A DNA stretch of 52,327 bases from NCBI GenBank assembly GCA_003577105.1, contig QEUQ01000012.1, forward strand, positions 1 to 52,327. The letters are read 5' to 3'. The notes below the pieces were generated by a model. The model saw nothing but the letters and a program-made list of their open reading frames with translations. It was not told the origin of the DNA and did not search any database. Of this stretch, positions 23,252 through 32,059 are shown in pieces (position 1 is the first letter of the stretch; the number at the start of each line of letters is the position of its first letter). Made by a program: the position numbers and the translations under genes. The DNA comes from Acidobacteriota bacterium. GTDB lineage: Bacteria > Actinomycetota > Acidimicrobiia > ATN3.

Positions 23252-24313
23252 TTATGCGCCACCTAGGCCGCGAACGATTTCGTCCACGACCTCAGAAGTC
23301 GAGTAGCTCCCGCCTAGATCGACAGTCCTGACGCCCCTTGCGGTGGCCTCGAAAGCAGCATTTCTAATTGCTGCCGCTGCCGCGGCCGCAGCGGTATCGC
23401 CAGCTCGACCGGCATAGTCGAGTACCGCCGCGCATGCGAGCACCATGGCCAGGGGATTGGCGACGTTCTTGCCCTTGAGAGCAGGTGCCGTACCGTGTGG
23501 AGCCTCGGCCATGACGACTCCTGGTCGTAGTTCGGCATCTAGCGCAAGAAGAACCGATTCGGCCCCCGCAATTGAGCCGAAGAGGGCCAGCACCAAGTCC
23601 GACAGGCAATCACCGTCACGGTTGAGGGTGGGCATCACTATGGGCGACTCGCTTGCCTCGTGGATGAAGCCCGCATATGCCGCATCGATCAAGGTTGGCC
23701 GGTAAATCACATCCGGATATCTTTCGGATGCGCCGTCGAGTTCTTCCTTGAGCATGCCTTCATAGACCGGCGAGACGGTCCACTTCGGACCGCCATAGAC
23801 GTGGGCGCCAATGGCTGCTGCCGTCACAAACGAGTATTCGGCGGTCGCGCGGCAGTGGCGCCTGTCGATGCGCTCGACTCGGGTCGCTTCTTCATCGGCT
23901 GCTCCAGTCGCGCCATGTCGCTCCTCGTCGGCTCCGTAGGCATCGCCAACGGCCATTCGAACGACGACGATCGGATGCACGATTGGCGCGAGCGGAGTGA
24001 CTCCTGGAAGTCGGCGGCCACTTCGCACGATCACCGATCCGCCAATTGCCTCTCTCAAGATCCGATTTGGTGATCCAACGTCATCTGCTCCAGCGGGCGT
24101 GATGGTCGCGGCCTTGAGGCCAAAGCCAACTTGGCGCATTGCTTGGGCCGATTCGGTGACGACTGCATTTGAGGTGCGGCGTCTGTTTTCGAGCGAGAGA
24201 TCGAAGCGATGCAGCTTGATCGGGAGTCCGAGCAAGTCCGAATCGAGAACGCGCAGCGCCTCTATAAGGAGTTCTTGTCCGGTCTCGTCGCCTTCGCAAA
24301 CAACAATTTCCAT
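23252..24313 (-). CDS. Isocitrate/isopropylmalate-family dehydrogenase
   Basis: A 353-residue beta-decarboxylating dehydrogenase. The start MEIVVCEGDETGQELL replaces the usual GDGIGPE with GDETGQE. ATITPAGADDVGSPNRILREAIGGSVIVRSGRR corresponds to the substrate-binding loop; LNRDGDCLSDLVLALFGSIAGA is the metal-binding N-x-x-GD-x-LSD block, and EAPHGTAPALKGKNVANPLAM is the NAD-binding signature. The family oxidises isocitrate, isopropylmalate or related 2-hydroxy acids; which one cannot be told. A run of nine alanines with one Thr (TAAAAAAAAI) precedes the last helix. The gene lies 34 bases downstream of the truncated acyl-CoA dehydrogenase copy. Confidence 0.8.
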   Translation of the reverse strand: MEIVVCEGDETGQELLIEALRVLDSDLLGLPIKLHRFDLSLENRRRTSNAVVTESAQAMRQVGFGLKAATITPAGADDVGSPNRILREAIGGSVIVRSGRRLPGVTPLAPIVHPIVVVRMAVGDAYGADEERHGATGAADEEATRVERIDRRHCRATAEYSFVTAAAIGAHVYGGPKWTVSPVYEGMLKEELDGASERYPDVIYRPTLIDAAYAGFIHEASESPIVMPTLNRDGDCLSDLVLALFGSIAGAESVLLALDAELRPGVVMAEAPHGTAPALKGKNVANPLAMVLACAAVLDYAGRAGDTAAAAAAAAIRNAAFEATARGVRTVDLGGSYSTSEVVDEIVRGLGGA

Positions 24314-24347
24314 GCCTCACTACCTTCGTTCGCGCCGAAGTGACGAC

Positions 24348-24605
24348 TCAACGACCGACTTGGTTGAGTGCACGTTGACCGATCTTGTCGAGGGGCTTGC
24401 CCTTAGTCACGCCGTCAACATCTAACGGCACCAAGAACGATCCGGTGCCGACGATGCCATCGCCCATGTCGATTGCGCAGAAGAGCGATGTTGCGATTGC
24501 GATCGTGCCATTGGAGACCCACGCCGACTTCTGCCCATTGATGACGAACTCGTCGCCGTCCTTGCGGGCGATCACGTTGGGGGGAGTCTCCCACTCGATG
24601 AACAT
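24348..24605 (-). pseudogene. Truncated, internally deleted copy of an acyl-CoA dehydrogenase gene
   Basis: An 85-codon frame that joins the first three codons of the full gene at 26986-28176 (M-F-I) to its codons 150-228 (from EWETPPNVIARK to RALNQ), then ends V-G-R-stop. The join falls on a repeated GAGTGGGA-x-AC sequence that encodes E-W-E-T-P both at codons 4-8 and at 150-154, so a deletion of 438 bp between direct repeats explains it. The fragment is only part of the fold and cannot be an active dehydrogenase. It lies directly upstream of the dehydrogenase at 23.3 kb and may supply its leader. Confidence 0.85.
24359..24605. repeat. Duplicated segment, matches 27492-27729 plus the start of the full gene
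   Basis: Near-identical to 27492-27729 with only a handful of scattered substitutions (for example GATTGCGATC for CGTCGCGATC, and CATCTAACGG for CATCTAGCGG). The few changes suggest a fairly recent duplication. Confidence 0.9.
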
Positions 24606-24811
24606 CTTCCGGCTCCTTACTTGCCGACTTGGACGCGTGCTAGGCAAATTGGTGTTGGTGAGGATCGATTGGTTATTCACGGGCAATTCAAGCCGAGTCG
24701 AACCGCTGTGCTGATAATAGGACAGTCGAACTGTCCAGCCCTACGGCTGCGTATCACTCATCGTGACCGGATTGCTTGCTAGATCGCTAATTAGGAATCG
24801 GAGCACCCGCA

Positions 24812-26329
24812 TTGAAGATCATTGCGAACAGTCGTGTAACAGGCCTCAGGATTACCAGCCTTGTGGCCGGACTAGTGCTGCTAGCTGTCGGCTCGAGCTG
24901 CCGTGCTCCACAGGATCCTGGCACTGTCATCAAGATCGGCCTGATCGCGACATTCAACGGCCCGCTTGCTTACTCTGGAAATGCCTTCTCCAAAGGCACG
25001 CAAATGTACGCAGATGAAATCAAAGACGCGGGCGGCCTCTTTGATGGCAAGACGATTGAGATTGTGTCGTGTGACACCGAGCGTCAGCCACAGAAGGAAG
25101 TGACATGCGTCGAGAAGCTGGTGAACAAGGACAAGGTCACAGCGATCATCGCTGATAACTCCGAGGGCATTCGTTCACCGAGGGCCATGCAGACGCTTGA
25201 GAAGGGCAAGGTTCCAGTGATGCTGCCGATCCAGGCGCTCCCAGAAGATCAAATGACTCCGGAAAAAGCGCCATATCTTTTCGGTCAGGCCAGCCGTCAT
25301 GACGATGCCATCACGCTAATCAACTTTCTCAAGAACAAACGCGATCAGACTCGAATCGGGTTGCTCCATGCAACTGATCTCTACGGTTTCGAAGGCCACC
25401 AGCAAGCCATGGACGCTTTTGCCCAAGCAGGTCTCGCGCCGGTAGCGGTTGAATCATTTGCCGTAGGCGATACCGATATGACAATTCAGGCAATGAGACT
25501 GCGTGATAGCGGTGCGACATCGGTGATCGTCTGGGGCTTTGGCTCTGACGCTGCTCGAGCCGTCGAATCGATGATTCGAATCGGATATCGGCCGCAAATC
25601 GCAGGCCCATCGGCTCTCTTCATGAACACTTACCGTCAACTGCTCCAGGGCAACTCAAACGACACGATTCTGACGATGCCCCACGCAAAGGGGGATGCGC
25701 CTGTCAACATGCAAGAGGCAATGTGGATCTTCCGCTTTTTCAAGCGGTACGGCTTCAATTTCTTCACAATTAATGGCAAGTCTGCACCGGACTGGCCGGG
25801 TCTTGAGCTCGCTGCCTACAAGACAATTCGCTATCTAGGGATTGCCATGGACAGGATGCGCAGTACCGAAGGCGAAGATATCCGCCACCTCTTTGAGAGT
25901 GGCCAGCGTTTCGAGTCTCTCGGATCACAGGTGAGGTGGAGCCAGACGAGTCATCTGGCCCGGACAGTGCCCGAGACAGAGACCTACATCGCCCGTTTCT
26001 CCGATGGTCACGCGTTATTCGATTGGGATGACCGCGCGTTTCTTGCGGGACAGTGGTGCCAGCGCGATATGGAAGAGGAAATGACAGAGGCGCGGCTCAA
26101 CGCTGCTCGCGAGGATCCCGGCGGCGTGATGAATGTCGTGATTGTGGCATCGCGCCGCTGTTTTGACACTTATCACGACGAATACCTGGCTTACATGGGT
26201 CCCGAGAAATACAACATGCTCAAAGACATGATGGATATGGCAATTTCCAATCCGGAAATGGCCGCTCGCATGGCAGAGGGAAAAGGTCCAGACGATCCCG
26301 CGATGAGGCCTAGCCCCTCGCCTCTTTAG
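24812..26329 (+). CDS. ABC transporter substrate-binding lipoprotein (branched-chain amino-acid type)
   Basis: A 505-residue exported protein. TTG 24812 has GGAG 8 bases upstream. Residues 1-30 are a lipoprotein-like signal (basic start, hydrophobic core LVAGLVLLAV, Cys30). IKIGLIATFNGPLAYSGNAFSKGTQMYADEIKDAGG is the first half of a LivJ/Peripla_BP_6 domain; the hinge and second lobe follow (GATSVIVWGFGSDAARAVESM). The last 120 residues are an extra Met-rich tail (KDMMDMAISNPEMAARMAEG). No permease or ATPase genes are adjacent, so its transporter is elsewhere or it acts as a sensor. The ligand is unknown. Confidence 0.8.
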   Translation: MKIIANSRVTGLRITSLVAGLVLLAVGSSCRAPQDPGTVIKIGLIATFNGPLAYSGNAFSKGTQMYADEIKDAGGLFDGKTIEIVSCDTERQPQKEVTCVEKLVNKDKVTAIIADNSEGIRSPRAMQTLEKGKVPVMLPIQALPEDQMTPEKAPYLFGQASRHDDAITLINFLKNKRDQTRIGLLHATDLYGFEGHQQAMDAFAQAGLAPVAVESFAVGDTDMTIQAMRLRDSGATSVIVWGFGSDAARAVESMIRIGYRPQIAGPSALFMNTYRQLLQGNSNDTILTMPHAKGDAPVNMQEAMWIFRFFKRYGFNFFTINGKSAPDWPGLELAAYKTIRYLGIAMDRMRSTEGEDIRHLFESGQRFESLGSQVRWSQTSHLARTVPETETYIARFSDGHALFDWDDRAFLAGQWCQRDMEEEMTEARLNAAREDPGGVMNVVIVASRRCFDTYHDEYLAYMGPEKYNMLKDMMDMAISNPEMAARMAEGKGPDDPAMRPSPSPL

Positions 26330-26964
26330 AAGCTCACCAACCTCAGTTGAGTGGCCCAGTGCCGATTACTTGCCAACGTTCCGACTTGCCGGATTGGCGG
26401 TTGTATCGGCCTGTCGCGCGCCAGGGGTTCAAGCAGTTCTGCGAATACTTCCAAATCGGCCCGGGGGTATTCCGTTGGGTACCAACGGCAAGAGGGCTCG
26501 CGCGAGGAGATGCCTGCCGTGGGTAGGACGTTGTAGTACTCAGTGCGTCGTCCTGCATTGGGAACTGAAATTCCAAATTCTGATTGGGCGGCCCAGTTGA
26601 GGTCTTGATCCAGTAGAAGCCGAGCAGGCCCTCTGCCGGTGCCGGTGCTGCTGCGTCTGCTAGGCCGATGGCACCCAGATATTCCGTGGTGAGGTTGGGC
26701 CACGTCCCACCTCCAGACTGAGTCAGCTTCGCCTAATTTCCGTCGGCGAGGCGGAGCATCGTCTGGGTCGCGTAGGCCGTTGAGCTGCAATCCGCCACGC
26801 CCATCGACGAAACTTTCGATGCTAACGAGGCGCCCCTTGTCGTCGAAATATAGCGAAATCGTCTTGTTGAGCAGCTGACGTGCTGACTCGGTACGCGCAT
26901 CGGAGAACTTGAGGTGAAATCCGCCACGCCACGGGTCGTAACTAAGGTGGATCTGTGTGGGCAA
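26326..26964 (-). CDS. Unknown protein with a DUF2283-like start
   Basis: A 212-codon frame. The first 55 residues (IHLSYDPWRGGFHLKFSDARTES...ISLYFDDKGRLVSIES) resemble the two-strand pattern of DUF2283-like small proteins: YDP near the start and a D-x-x-GR-x-VSIE end. Beyond residue 75 the sequence is Arg/Pro/Ser-rich and less protein-like, and other frames are open there too, so the 3' part may be frameshifted or degraded. It overlaps the convergent substrate-binding gene by 4 bases. Confidence 0.45.
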   Translation of the reverse strand: MPTQIHLSYDPWRGGFHLKFSDARTESARQLLNKTISLYFDDKGRLVSIESFVDGRGGLQLNGLRDPDDAPPRRRKLGEADSVWRWDVAQPHHGISGCHRPSRRSSTGTGRGPARLLLDQDLNWAAQSEFGISVPNAGRRTEYYNVLPTAGISSREPSCRWYPTEYPRADLEVFAELLEPLARDRPIQPPIRQVGTLASNRHWATQLRLVSF

Positions 26965-26985
26965 ATCGGAAACTCCGGTCGGCCC

Positions 26986-28176
26986 CTACAACTTTCCCGC
27001 AGCGACGATGCTCAGCACCTCATTGCAGCCATCCTCGATCATCGAGGCGCGCGCATCCCGGAGGATTTTCTCGATTGGATACTCACGTGTGAGTCCGTTC
27101 CCACCGAATATCTGAAGTGCCGCACTTGATACGTCAAACGCGGTTTGGGTGGCCAGGGTCTTTGATGCCACGGCCAAATCCATTCGAGGTGTCTGAGTCA
27201 TGTTCCACATGACGGCCCTCCGGCTAAGCGCTGTTGCAGCCTCGACCTTGCGGAACATGTCAAAGAGGCGCGACTTCACACTCTGGTGCTCGATGATCGC
27301 CACTCCACCTTGGACTCGCTCCTTCGCATAGTCGACGGCAAGTTCTAGCGCGGCCCGGGCAAGTCCGGAGAAGGTGGACCCCATGCCGCTGTTGGCCGTT
27401 GCGAGTACGACCTCCATGCCCATGCTCATTATCTGGGGAGGCATGAGCATGTAGCTCTCGGGGATTCGCACGTTGTCGAAGAAGATCTCGCCTTGGTTGA
27501 GTGCACGTTGACCGATCTTGTCGAGGGGCTTGCCCTTAGTCACGCCGTCAACATCTAGCGGCACCAAGAACGATCCGGTGCCGACGATGCCATCGCCCAT
27601 GTCGATTGCGCAGAAGAGCGATGTTGCCGTCGCGATCGTGCCATTGGAGACCCACGCCGACTTCTGCCCGTTGATGACGAACTCGTCGCCATCCTTGCGG
27701 GCGATCACGTTAGGGGGGGTCTCCCACTCGGCAATGCGCTCGCCATCCATGATGAAGTCCGAGCCGTGGTCAGGCTCGGTGGCGCACCAGCAACCAATTT
27801 GGTCTTCGCCGGAGAAGCGATCGATGAGTTCCTGGCGACCAGTCATCATCGCGGCCATGCGAGGGAACCCGTTGACGCCCAGGCTGATCGCCAATCCGGG
27901 ATCCCCCCACCCTTGCTCCTCGCCAACTATGCATCGGATGCGCGCCTGTTGTGCCGGAGTGAGGTCGGGCGAAGTCGCTATGTCGGCAATTCCCAGCTCT
28001 TCGTGGCGACGAAACACCTCCCACAGCTCCGAATCGGGAGCGACCACGTCAGACGGATCGGCGAGCTTGTCGAGGCGCTGACCAATGGGGCGCATGACCT
28101 CTTCGGCGAAGCGGTGGATAGTAGTGCGAATTTCGCGCTCTTCCTCGGTGAGGGGGGTTTCCCACTCGATGAACAT
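26986..28176 (-). CDS. Acyl-CoA dehydrogenase
   Basis: A 396-residue flavoprotein that introduces a double bond next to the thioester of acyl-CoA. It shows GCWCATEPDHGSD (the TEP flavin-binding block), INGQKSAWVSNGTIA, then SGLARAALELAVDYAKERVQGG (helical C-terminal domain), and the end block ALQIFGGNGLTREYPIEKILRDAR-x-S-M-I-EDG. Length and order are normal. The position usually holding the catalytic Glu near the C-terminus is replaced or moved in many subfamilies and cannot be assigned here. A partial copy of this gene lies 2.4 kb downstream. It may serve with the TesB-type thioesterase at 29 kb in acyl-CoA metabolism. Confidence 0.9.
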   Translation of the reverse strand: MFIEWETPLTEEEREIRTTIHRFAEEVMRPIGQRLDKLADPSDVVAPDSELWEVFRRHEELGIADIATSPDLTPAQQARIRCIVGEEQGWGDPGLAISLGVNGFPRMAAMMTGRQELIDRFSGEDQIGCWCATEPDHGSDFIMDGERIAEWETPPNVIARKDGDEFVINGQKSAWVSNGTIATATSLFCAIDMGDGIVGTGSFLVPLDVDGVTKGKPLDKIGQRALNQGEIFFDNVRIPESYMLMPPQIMSMGMEVVLATANSGMGSTFSGLARAALELAVDYAKERVQGGVAIIEHQSVKSRLFDMFRKVEAATALSRRAVMWNMTQTPRMDLAVASKTLATQTAFDVSSAALQIFGGNGLTREYPIEKILRDARASMIEDGCNEVLSIVAAGKL

Positions 28177-28443
28177 GACCTAACTCCTTAGTGCCCGGCC
28201 CAGCGGCCCGTCGGATCTCAAATTGGCTGGTCGTCGAAAATGCCCAAACTGAGGCACCTCTGCCAATCCTAAAGGCGGGCGGGTAAGGTCGCGCCAGCGA
28301 GCAGCCCGTGCTGGTCTGCCGAAAGCACTGGACTAGCAGTGGCGAGTTTCGCTGGTTCGGAGTACGCTCGTGTACTTCGGGTTGGGGCCGACGACGTGAA
28401 GCTCGTTGAATCGGACCCGACACCACCCTACGAAGGGACAGTC

Positions 28444-28671
28444 ATGTCTGAGCCTGCAGCAAGCGAGCCCAAACAGTGGATGACCACTCTCCTCCTCTCA
28501 ATCTTCCTCGGCGGACTCGGCGTTGACCGTTTCTACCTGGGCTACACGGGTCTTGGCGTGCTCAAGTTGCTGACCTTGGGCGGGTGCGGAATCTGGGCGA
28601 TCGTAGACATCATCTTGATTGCAACTGACAAGATGGTTGACGCAGAAGGCCGAGCGCTCGTCCGCGAATAA
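28444..28671 (+). CDS. TM2-domain membrane protein
   Basis: A 75-residue protein from ATG 28444 (AAGGGA six bases before). It has the TM2 pattern: a first helix [25 protein letters not shown] with the D-R-F-Y-L-G motif in the turn, then a second helix [22 protein letters not shown]2 proteins are widespread small membrane proteins of unclear function. The following gene overlaps its 3' end. Confidence 0.9.
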   Translation: MSEPAASEPKQWMTTLLLSIFLGGLGVDRFYLGYTGLGVLKLLTLGGCGIWAIVDIILIATDKMVDAEGRALVRE

Positions 28672-29038
28672 ACTCGCCGAATTCGCCGGACTTCAAACGC
28701 CAGTAGCGAGGCTCACCGCGTTTGGGGCAATCACTGGGGTGGTCCTCGTGGTGCCGTACGAACGGCTCGAAGCAGGTCCTGAGCTGTCCTTGTGGGCTCG
28801 ACTGGGGGTGCCCGCTTGGTCAATTGGGTTGACGAGGGCCTATTCCAAGCTGCTCAGCGGGAACGTTCGCGGAGCGTTTGAGCAGAATCCCTTGATCTTT
28901 CCGGTCGTAGCCGTAGTTGGAGCCATTGCAGCAGCCGACGTGCGGGCATTGGCGACCAAGTATCGGGATTCGCGCCGACGAGCATCATCTCACGCCCAGG
29001 CACTCAATTCCGCCGGATCAAATCAGCCGGAGAGCTGA
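28619..29038 (+). CDS. DUF2752-like membrane protein
   Basis: Up to 139 residues; the stretch [38 protein letters not shown] corresponds to the DUF2752 core (G-x-TRA...L-x-G-x-x-x-A-x-x-x-NPL followed by a membrane helix), but the C-P-x-CG that usually precedes TRA is missing. One helix before ([16 protein letters not shown]) and one after are predicted. The TTG start at 28619 overlaps the TM2 gene by 53 bases; the true start could be later. TM2 and DUF2752 genes are often neighbours, which supports the call. Confidence 0.6.
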   Translation: MQLTRWLTQKAERSSANKLAEFAGLQTPVARLTAFGAITGVVLVVPYERLEAGPELSLWARLGVPAWSIGLTRAYSKLLSGNVRGAFEQNPLIFPVVAVVGAIAAADVRALATKYRDSRRRASSHAQALNSAGSNQPES

Positions 29039-29073
29039 CCCCAAGTCGTCTCTGCTAGCTCTCGAGCGCTAGC

Positions 29074-29994
29074 TTAGGGGTTGGTGCGCGGCACGAAGCC
29101 GAACTGCATCATTGACGCTGTCTGGCTGGCGGTGGCCATGAGCCGGCCATCCTCACTCCAGATGTGGGCGGCACCGTGGCCGTAGTTGCCTGTAGCCAAG
29201 TGCGCTCGCAGGTCGAGCAGTATCCACTCGGTCTCGACGAATTCACCGATGCGAATTGTGTTGTCGAGGCTTGTGCCGCCGGCGATCACCTCACATCCGT
29301 GCGCGACCGAGAGCGGCACCATGTCAGACATGAAGGCCGCCACGATTGGTGTGATCGCTTCACCGTCTTTGCGGCGCATCCAAATGCAGACGCGTCCGGG
29401 GCCGGGGTCTGGGTGCTCCATGATCTCCGGGTGGCGCAGCTCGAGCACAGTATTGAAGCCCGAGTCCTTGGGAAACTCGGGGACTTTGAATTCGGAATCG
29501 GCGAACTTCGCGAGGCCAGAGAAGGGGTTGGTCCAGCGGTCGGCGTCGTCGGGGGCCGAGACCCTTGGCGCGTTTTCAAACTGACCGTTCATGCCATCTG
29601 GCCGATGAATGCCAGTCGCCCCAAGGGAAGCGAACATCACCTGACCGTCGATGTCGGTACCGGTTACCCGCACCTGATTGGTGCGCCGTCCGGGCGCGAG
29701 CACCTCGGCTAAGACCGAAATGGTCGCTCCGGCCGGAGCCGTTGCTACGAACTGAGTGGTCATCCAGACGGCTTGGCGTTGGGAGACCGACTCCGATGCC
29801 GCAATCGACGCAGCCAACGCGGTGCCGCCGTAGAGCTTGCCGTCAAGGCGTGCCAGGTGCTTTTCAACTGTGAATTCGTAGTGGCCGGGCTCGCTTCCTG
29901 CGACGAGACCCAAGAAGTCGGTATCGCGCTTGAGGCGATTGTTCAGCTCGTCGTTGGCCGCAGCCGTCGGACTTGTTGTCACTGGGGTCTCCAT
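29074..29994 (-). CDS. Acyl-CoA thioesterase (TesB-like double hotdog)
   Basis: A 306-residue protein with the two-hotdog layout of thioesterase II-type enzymes. The first hotdog contains LYGGTALAASIAASESVS and the strand VWMTTQFVATAP; the second contains SDMVPLSVAHGCEVIAGGTSLDNTIRI and ends WILLDLRAHLATGNYGHGAAHIWSEDGRLMATASQTASM, the conserved C-terminal block with the Asp of the catalytic region. It hydrolyses acyl-CoA to free acid and CoA; chain-length preference is not readable. It lies between membrane-protein genes with no obvious operon partner. Confidence 0.85.
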   Translation of the reverse strand: METPVTTSPTAAANDELNNRLKRDTDFLGLVAGSEPGHYEFTVEKHLARLDGKLYGGTALAASIAASESVSQRQAVWMTTQFVATAPAGATISVLAEVLAPGRRTNQVRVTGTDIDGQVMFASLGATGIHRPDGMNGQFENAPRVSAPDDADRWTNPFSGLAKFADSEFKVPEFPKDSGFNTVLELRHPEIMEHPDPGPGRVCIWMRRKDGEAITPIVAAFMSDMVPLSVAHGCEVIAGGTSLDNTIRIGEFVETEWILLDLRAHLATGNYGHGAAHIWSEDGRLMATASQTASMMQFGFVPRTNP

Positions 29995-30014
29995 CGCTCA
30001 TTCATTTGGGGCGC

Positions 30015-30722
30015 TCAGACCGCCGCCGGTTCGCCGATGTGGCGTGACGCCATGAGAATCACGGCTATCACGGCAACCAGGGTGCCGCTCAAAATGAACG
30101 GCACGCGGCCCGTGCCCATCCATGCGAGGCCTGCCCAAACACCGGCGGCAAGCAACCCGACGCCAGAGAGTGCTGCATGAATTCTCAGTGCTGTGCCGCG
30201 TGCATGTCCGGGTACCAGGTCGGCAATCCATGCGCGGCTAACGCCATCGGTCAGCGCCGCGTAAGCACCATAGAGCGGGAATAGCACGCAGAGCCAAGCG
30301 GGCGTCGTCGTCATTCCAAATCCGAGGTAGGCGGTCGCGAAGATGCCAAGGCCGCATGCAAAGACAACTCGTCGATTGAGCCGGTCTGAGATTGCCCCCG
30401 CGGGGTATGAAAGCGCTGCATACGAGAGGTTGTAGAGGACATAGAGCGCTACGACGCCGCCGAATTCAAAGCCGAGATCCTTGGCGCGCAACAGCAGAAG
30501 GGTGTCGGGGAAGTTCACGATTGCGAACAAGCCAAGTATTGAGATGACCCTCCAGAACCTGGATGGGAGATCGGCCGTTGACCAAGTGACGCGGGTGCCA
30601 ATGCCCGGGTGCGGTCGTTCTCTAATCAGAAAGACAAGGGCGGCGCTTGCGGTCGCCGGGATGACTGCGATCCAGAGCAAGGGGGAGAAGCGGCGGCTCG
30701 TTTTGCTCGCAGGAAGATTCAT
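30015..30722 (-). pseudogene. MFS transporter lacking its N-terminal half
   Basis: From ATG 30722 the frame gives 235 residues containing only the second six-helix half of a major facilitator carrier: a linker (SPLLWIAVIPATASAALVFLIRERPHPG), then helices with the loop motif SYPAGAISDRLNRRVVF that marks the start of the C-terminal half. A full carrier has about 400 residues and a first half with its own copy of this motif; none is found nearby. The frame begins 14 bases after the stop of the ATPase gene, so an insertion or deletion has probably removed the first half. It could be a membrane remnant without transport activity. Confidence 0.7.
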
Positions 30723-30735
30723 CACTTTGCATTCT

Positions 30736-31962
30736 TCAGCTGCTCCATAGTGCAGAGATCGGAACTGCCCAAACGTCACTGCCGAGGGGGAGCACATTGC
30801 GCCCCGCATACATCACCAGACCTCTGCGGAATAGGCGCGGGTAGCGGCTTTTCAGGGACGCAATTCCGGCGGTCGCCGTACGCGGAACCTCTCTTGCCCG
30901 CTTGATCTCGATCGCAACGAGTCCGTCGCCGACTTCAATTACAAGATCTACTTCGTACCGGTCGCGGTCGCGCCAGTGAAACATCCCGTCAGCGCCACCT
31001 ATCCACTCAAGCTGGGTGGCAATCTCGTTGACAACGAACGATTCGAGAAGCGCGCCGCGTCGGCTGTCGTTCACGCCTCCAGGGTCAGGTGCGACCAGGA
31101 TCGGATCCGTCATGTGTATTTTTTGCACCGCTCGTTCGGTGTCGGTCGCATTCATGCGAAAACCGGGCAAGCGGCGGATTAGGCGCATCTCCTCCAAGAG
31201 ATCTAGATATCGCGATGCCGTTCGTCGGTCGATCCCGAGCCCACTGATCAAGTGATTTACGACGAGCTCGTGGCCCGCGATTCCTGCCATACCGTCGAGC
31301 AGTCGAATCAGACGTCGGTGATCGACTGTTTGGTCCGACTCGCGAAGCGTTTCGGGTATGACGCTTCGCAAGTAGTCGCGGCGCCATCGCCGGTGATCCG
31401 CATTCGATGTGACAAGGAGTGGAAATCCCGTTGTTGCGGCCTCTTCGTCGTATTTGGCACCCGAAAGTTCGGTGCACGAAAGCGACGCTGGGTCACCGTA
31501 TAGCAAGACGTCCACTCTCGCGGCCGGATTCCCGTGTCGTTCTGCAGAATTGAGGGGACCGAGTTCAAATCGGCTGCATCGGCCCGCCAGCGGATTGGAC
31601 CCGTCCATGGTGGGCAGGTCAACGCGCGTAGAGCCGGTGAGCAGGAAGTGGCCGGGTCTGCCAACCGCATCAATGGTGTCCTTTATCGGCACCAAGATTT
31701 CCGGAACCAGCTGGGCCTCGTCGATCACCGTTCCGAAGGGGAGGGATTCGACGAAGAGGAGCGGCGATTGCCTGGCAGATGCTCGAGTGTCGGGCTCCGA
31801 GAAACTTATGTAGCGCTGATATGCCGCTTCTTCAACAAGCCTGCGAACGAGCGACGTCTTGCCGCTCGCCCGAGGGCCGACGAGCACGCTGACCGGCAGT
31901 CCGTCGGAGGCTGTCTGACGGAGTGCCGGTAGTAAACCTCTGTCTATCCATTTCCTGTTCAT
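30736..31962 (-). CDS. AAA ATPase with DUF4143 (nuclease-like) C-terminus
   Basis: From ATG 31962 (MNRKWIDRGLLPAL) the protein has 408 residues. Walker A reads GPRASGKTSLV near residue 35, Walker B TVIDEAQLVPEIL, and HFLLTGSTRVDL is the sensor-1 region. The C-terminal DUF4143 part has GALLESFVVNEI, the core FHWRDRDRYEVDLVIEVGDGLVAIEIKRAREV (E-V-D...E-I-K, a PD-(D/E)xK-like site) and a final strand. This family is common in mobile or accessory regions; its role is unknown. Tandem 23-bp repeats lie just before the start. Confidence 0.85.
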   Translation of the reverse strand: MNRKWIDRGLLPALRQTASDGLPVSVLVGPRASGKTSLVRRLVEEAAYQRYISFSEPDTRASARQSPLLFVESLPFGTVIDEAQLVPEILVPIKDTIDAVGRPGHFLLTGSTRVDLPTMDGSNPLAGRCSRFELGPLNSAERHGNPAARVDVLLYGDPASLSCTELSGAKYDEEAATTGFPLLVTSNADHRRWRRDYLRSVIPETLRESDQTVDHRRLIRLLDGMAGIAGHELVVNHLISGLGIDRRTASRYLDLLEEMRLIRRLPGFRMNATDTERAVQKIHMTDPILVAPDPGGVNDSRRGALLESFVVNEIATQLEWIGGADGMFHWRDRDRYEVDLVIEVGDGLVAIEIKRAREVPRTATAGIASLKSRYPRLFRRGLVMYAGRNVLPLGSDVWAVPISALWSS

Positions 31963-31972
31963 TGAAGATGAG

Positions 31973-32024
31973 TGTACCAAACAGCCACTGTTCCATGTAC
32001 CAATCCGCCACCTTCCAATGTACC
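31973..32024. repeat. Tandem 23-bp repeats before the ATPase gene
   Basis: TGTACC recurs at 31973, 31996 and 32019, each 23 bp apart. On the minus strand the units start GGTACAT and share TGGC near their end; the two full copies agree at 16 of 23 positions. They lie 11-62 bases before the ATPase start codon and may be binding sites for a regulator. Confidence 0.75.
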
Positions 32025-32059
32025 GTTCAGCCAAGCCGAGGCGGTGGCCTGTTGCCCCT

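Noticed and set aside
31969-32034. Longer start of the DUF4143 ATPase at 32034
   Set aside because: The added residues are encoded by the 23-bp repeats and give no family-like sequence; the normal opening is MNRKWIDRG at 31962.
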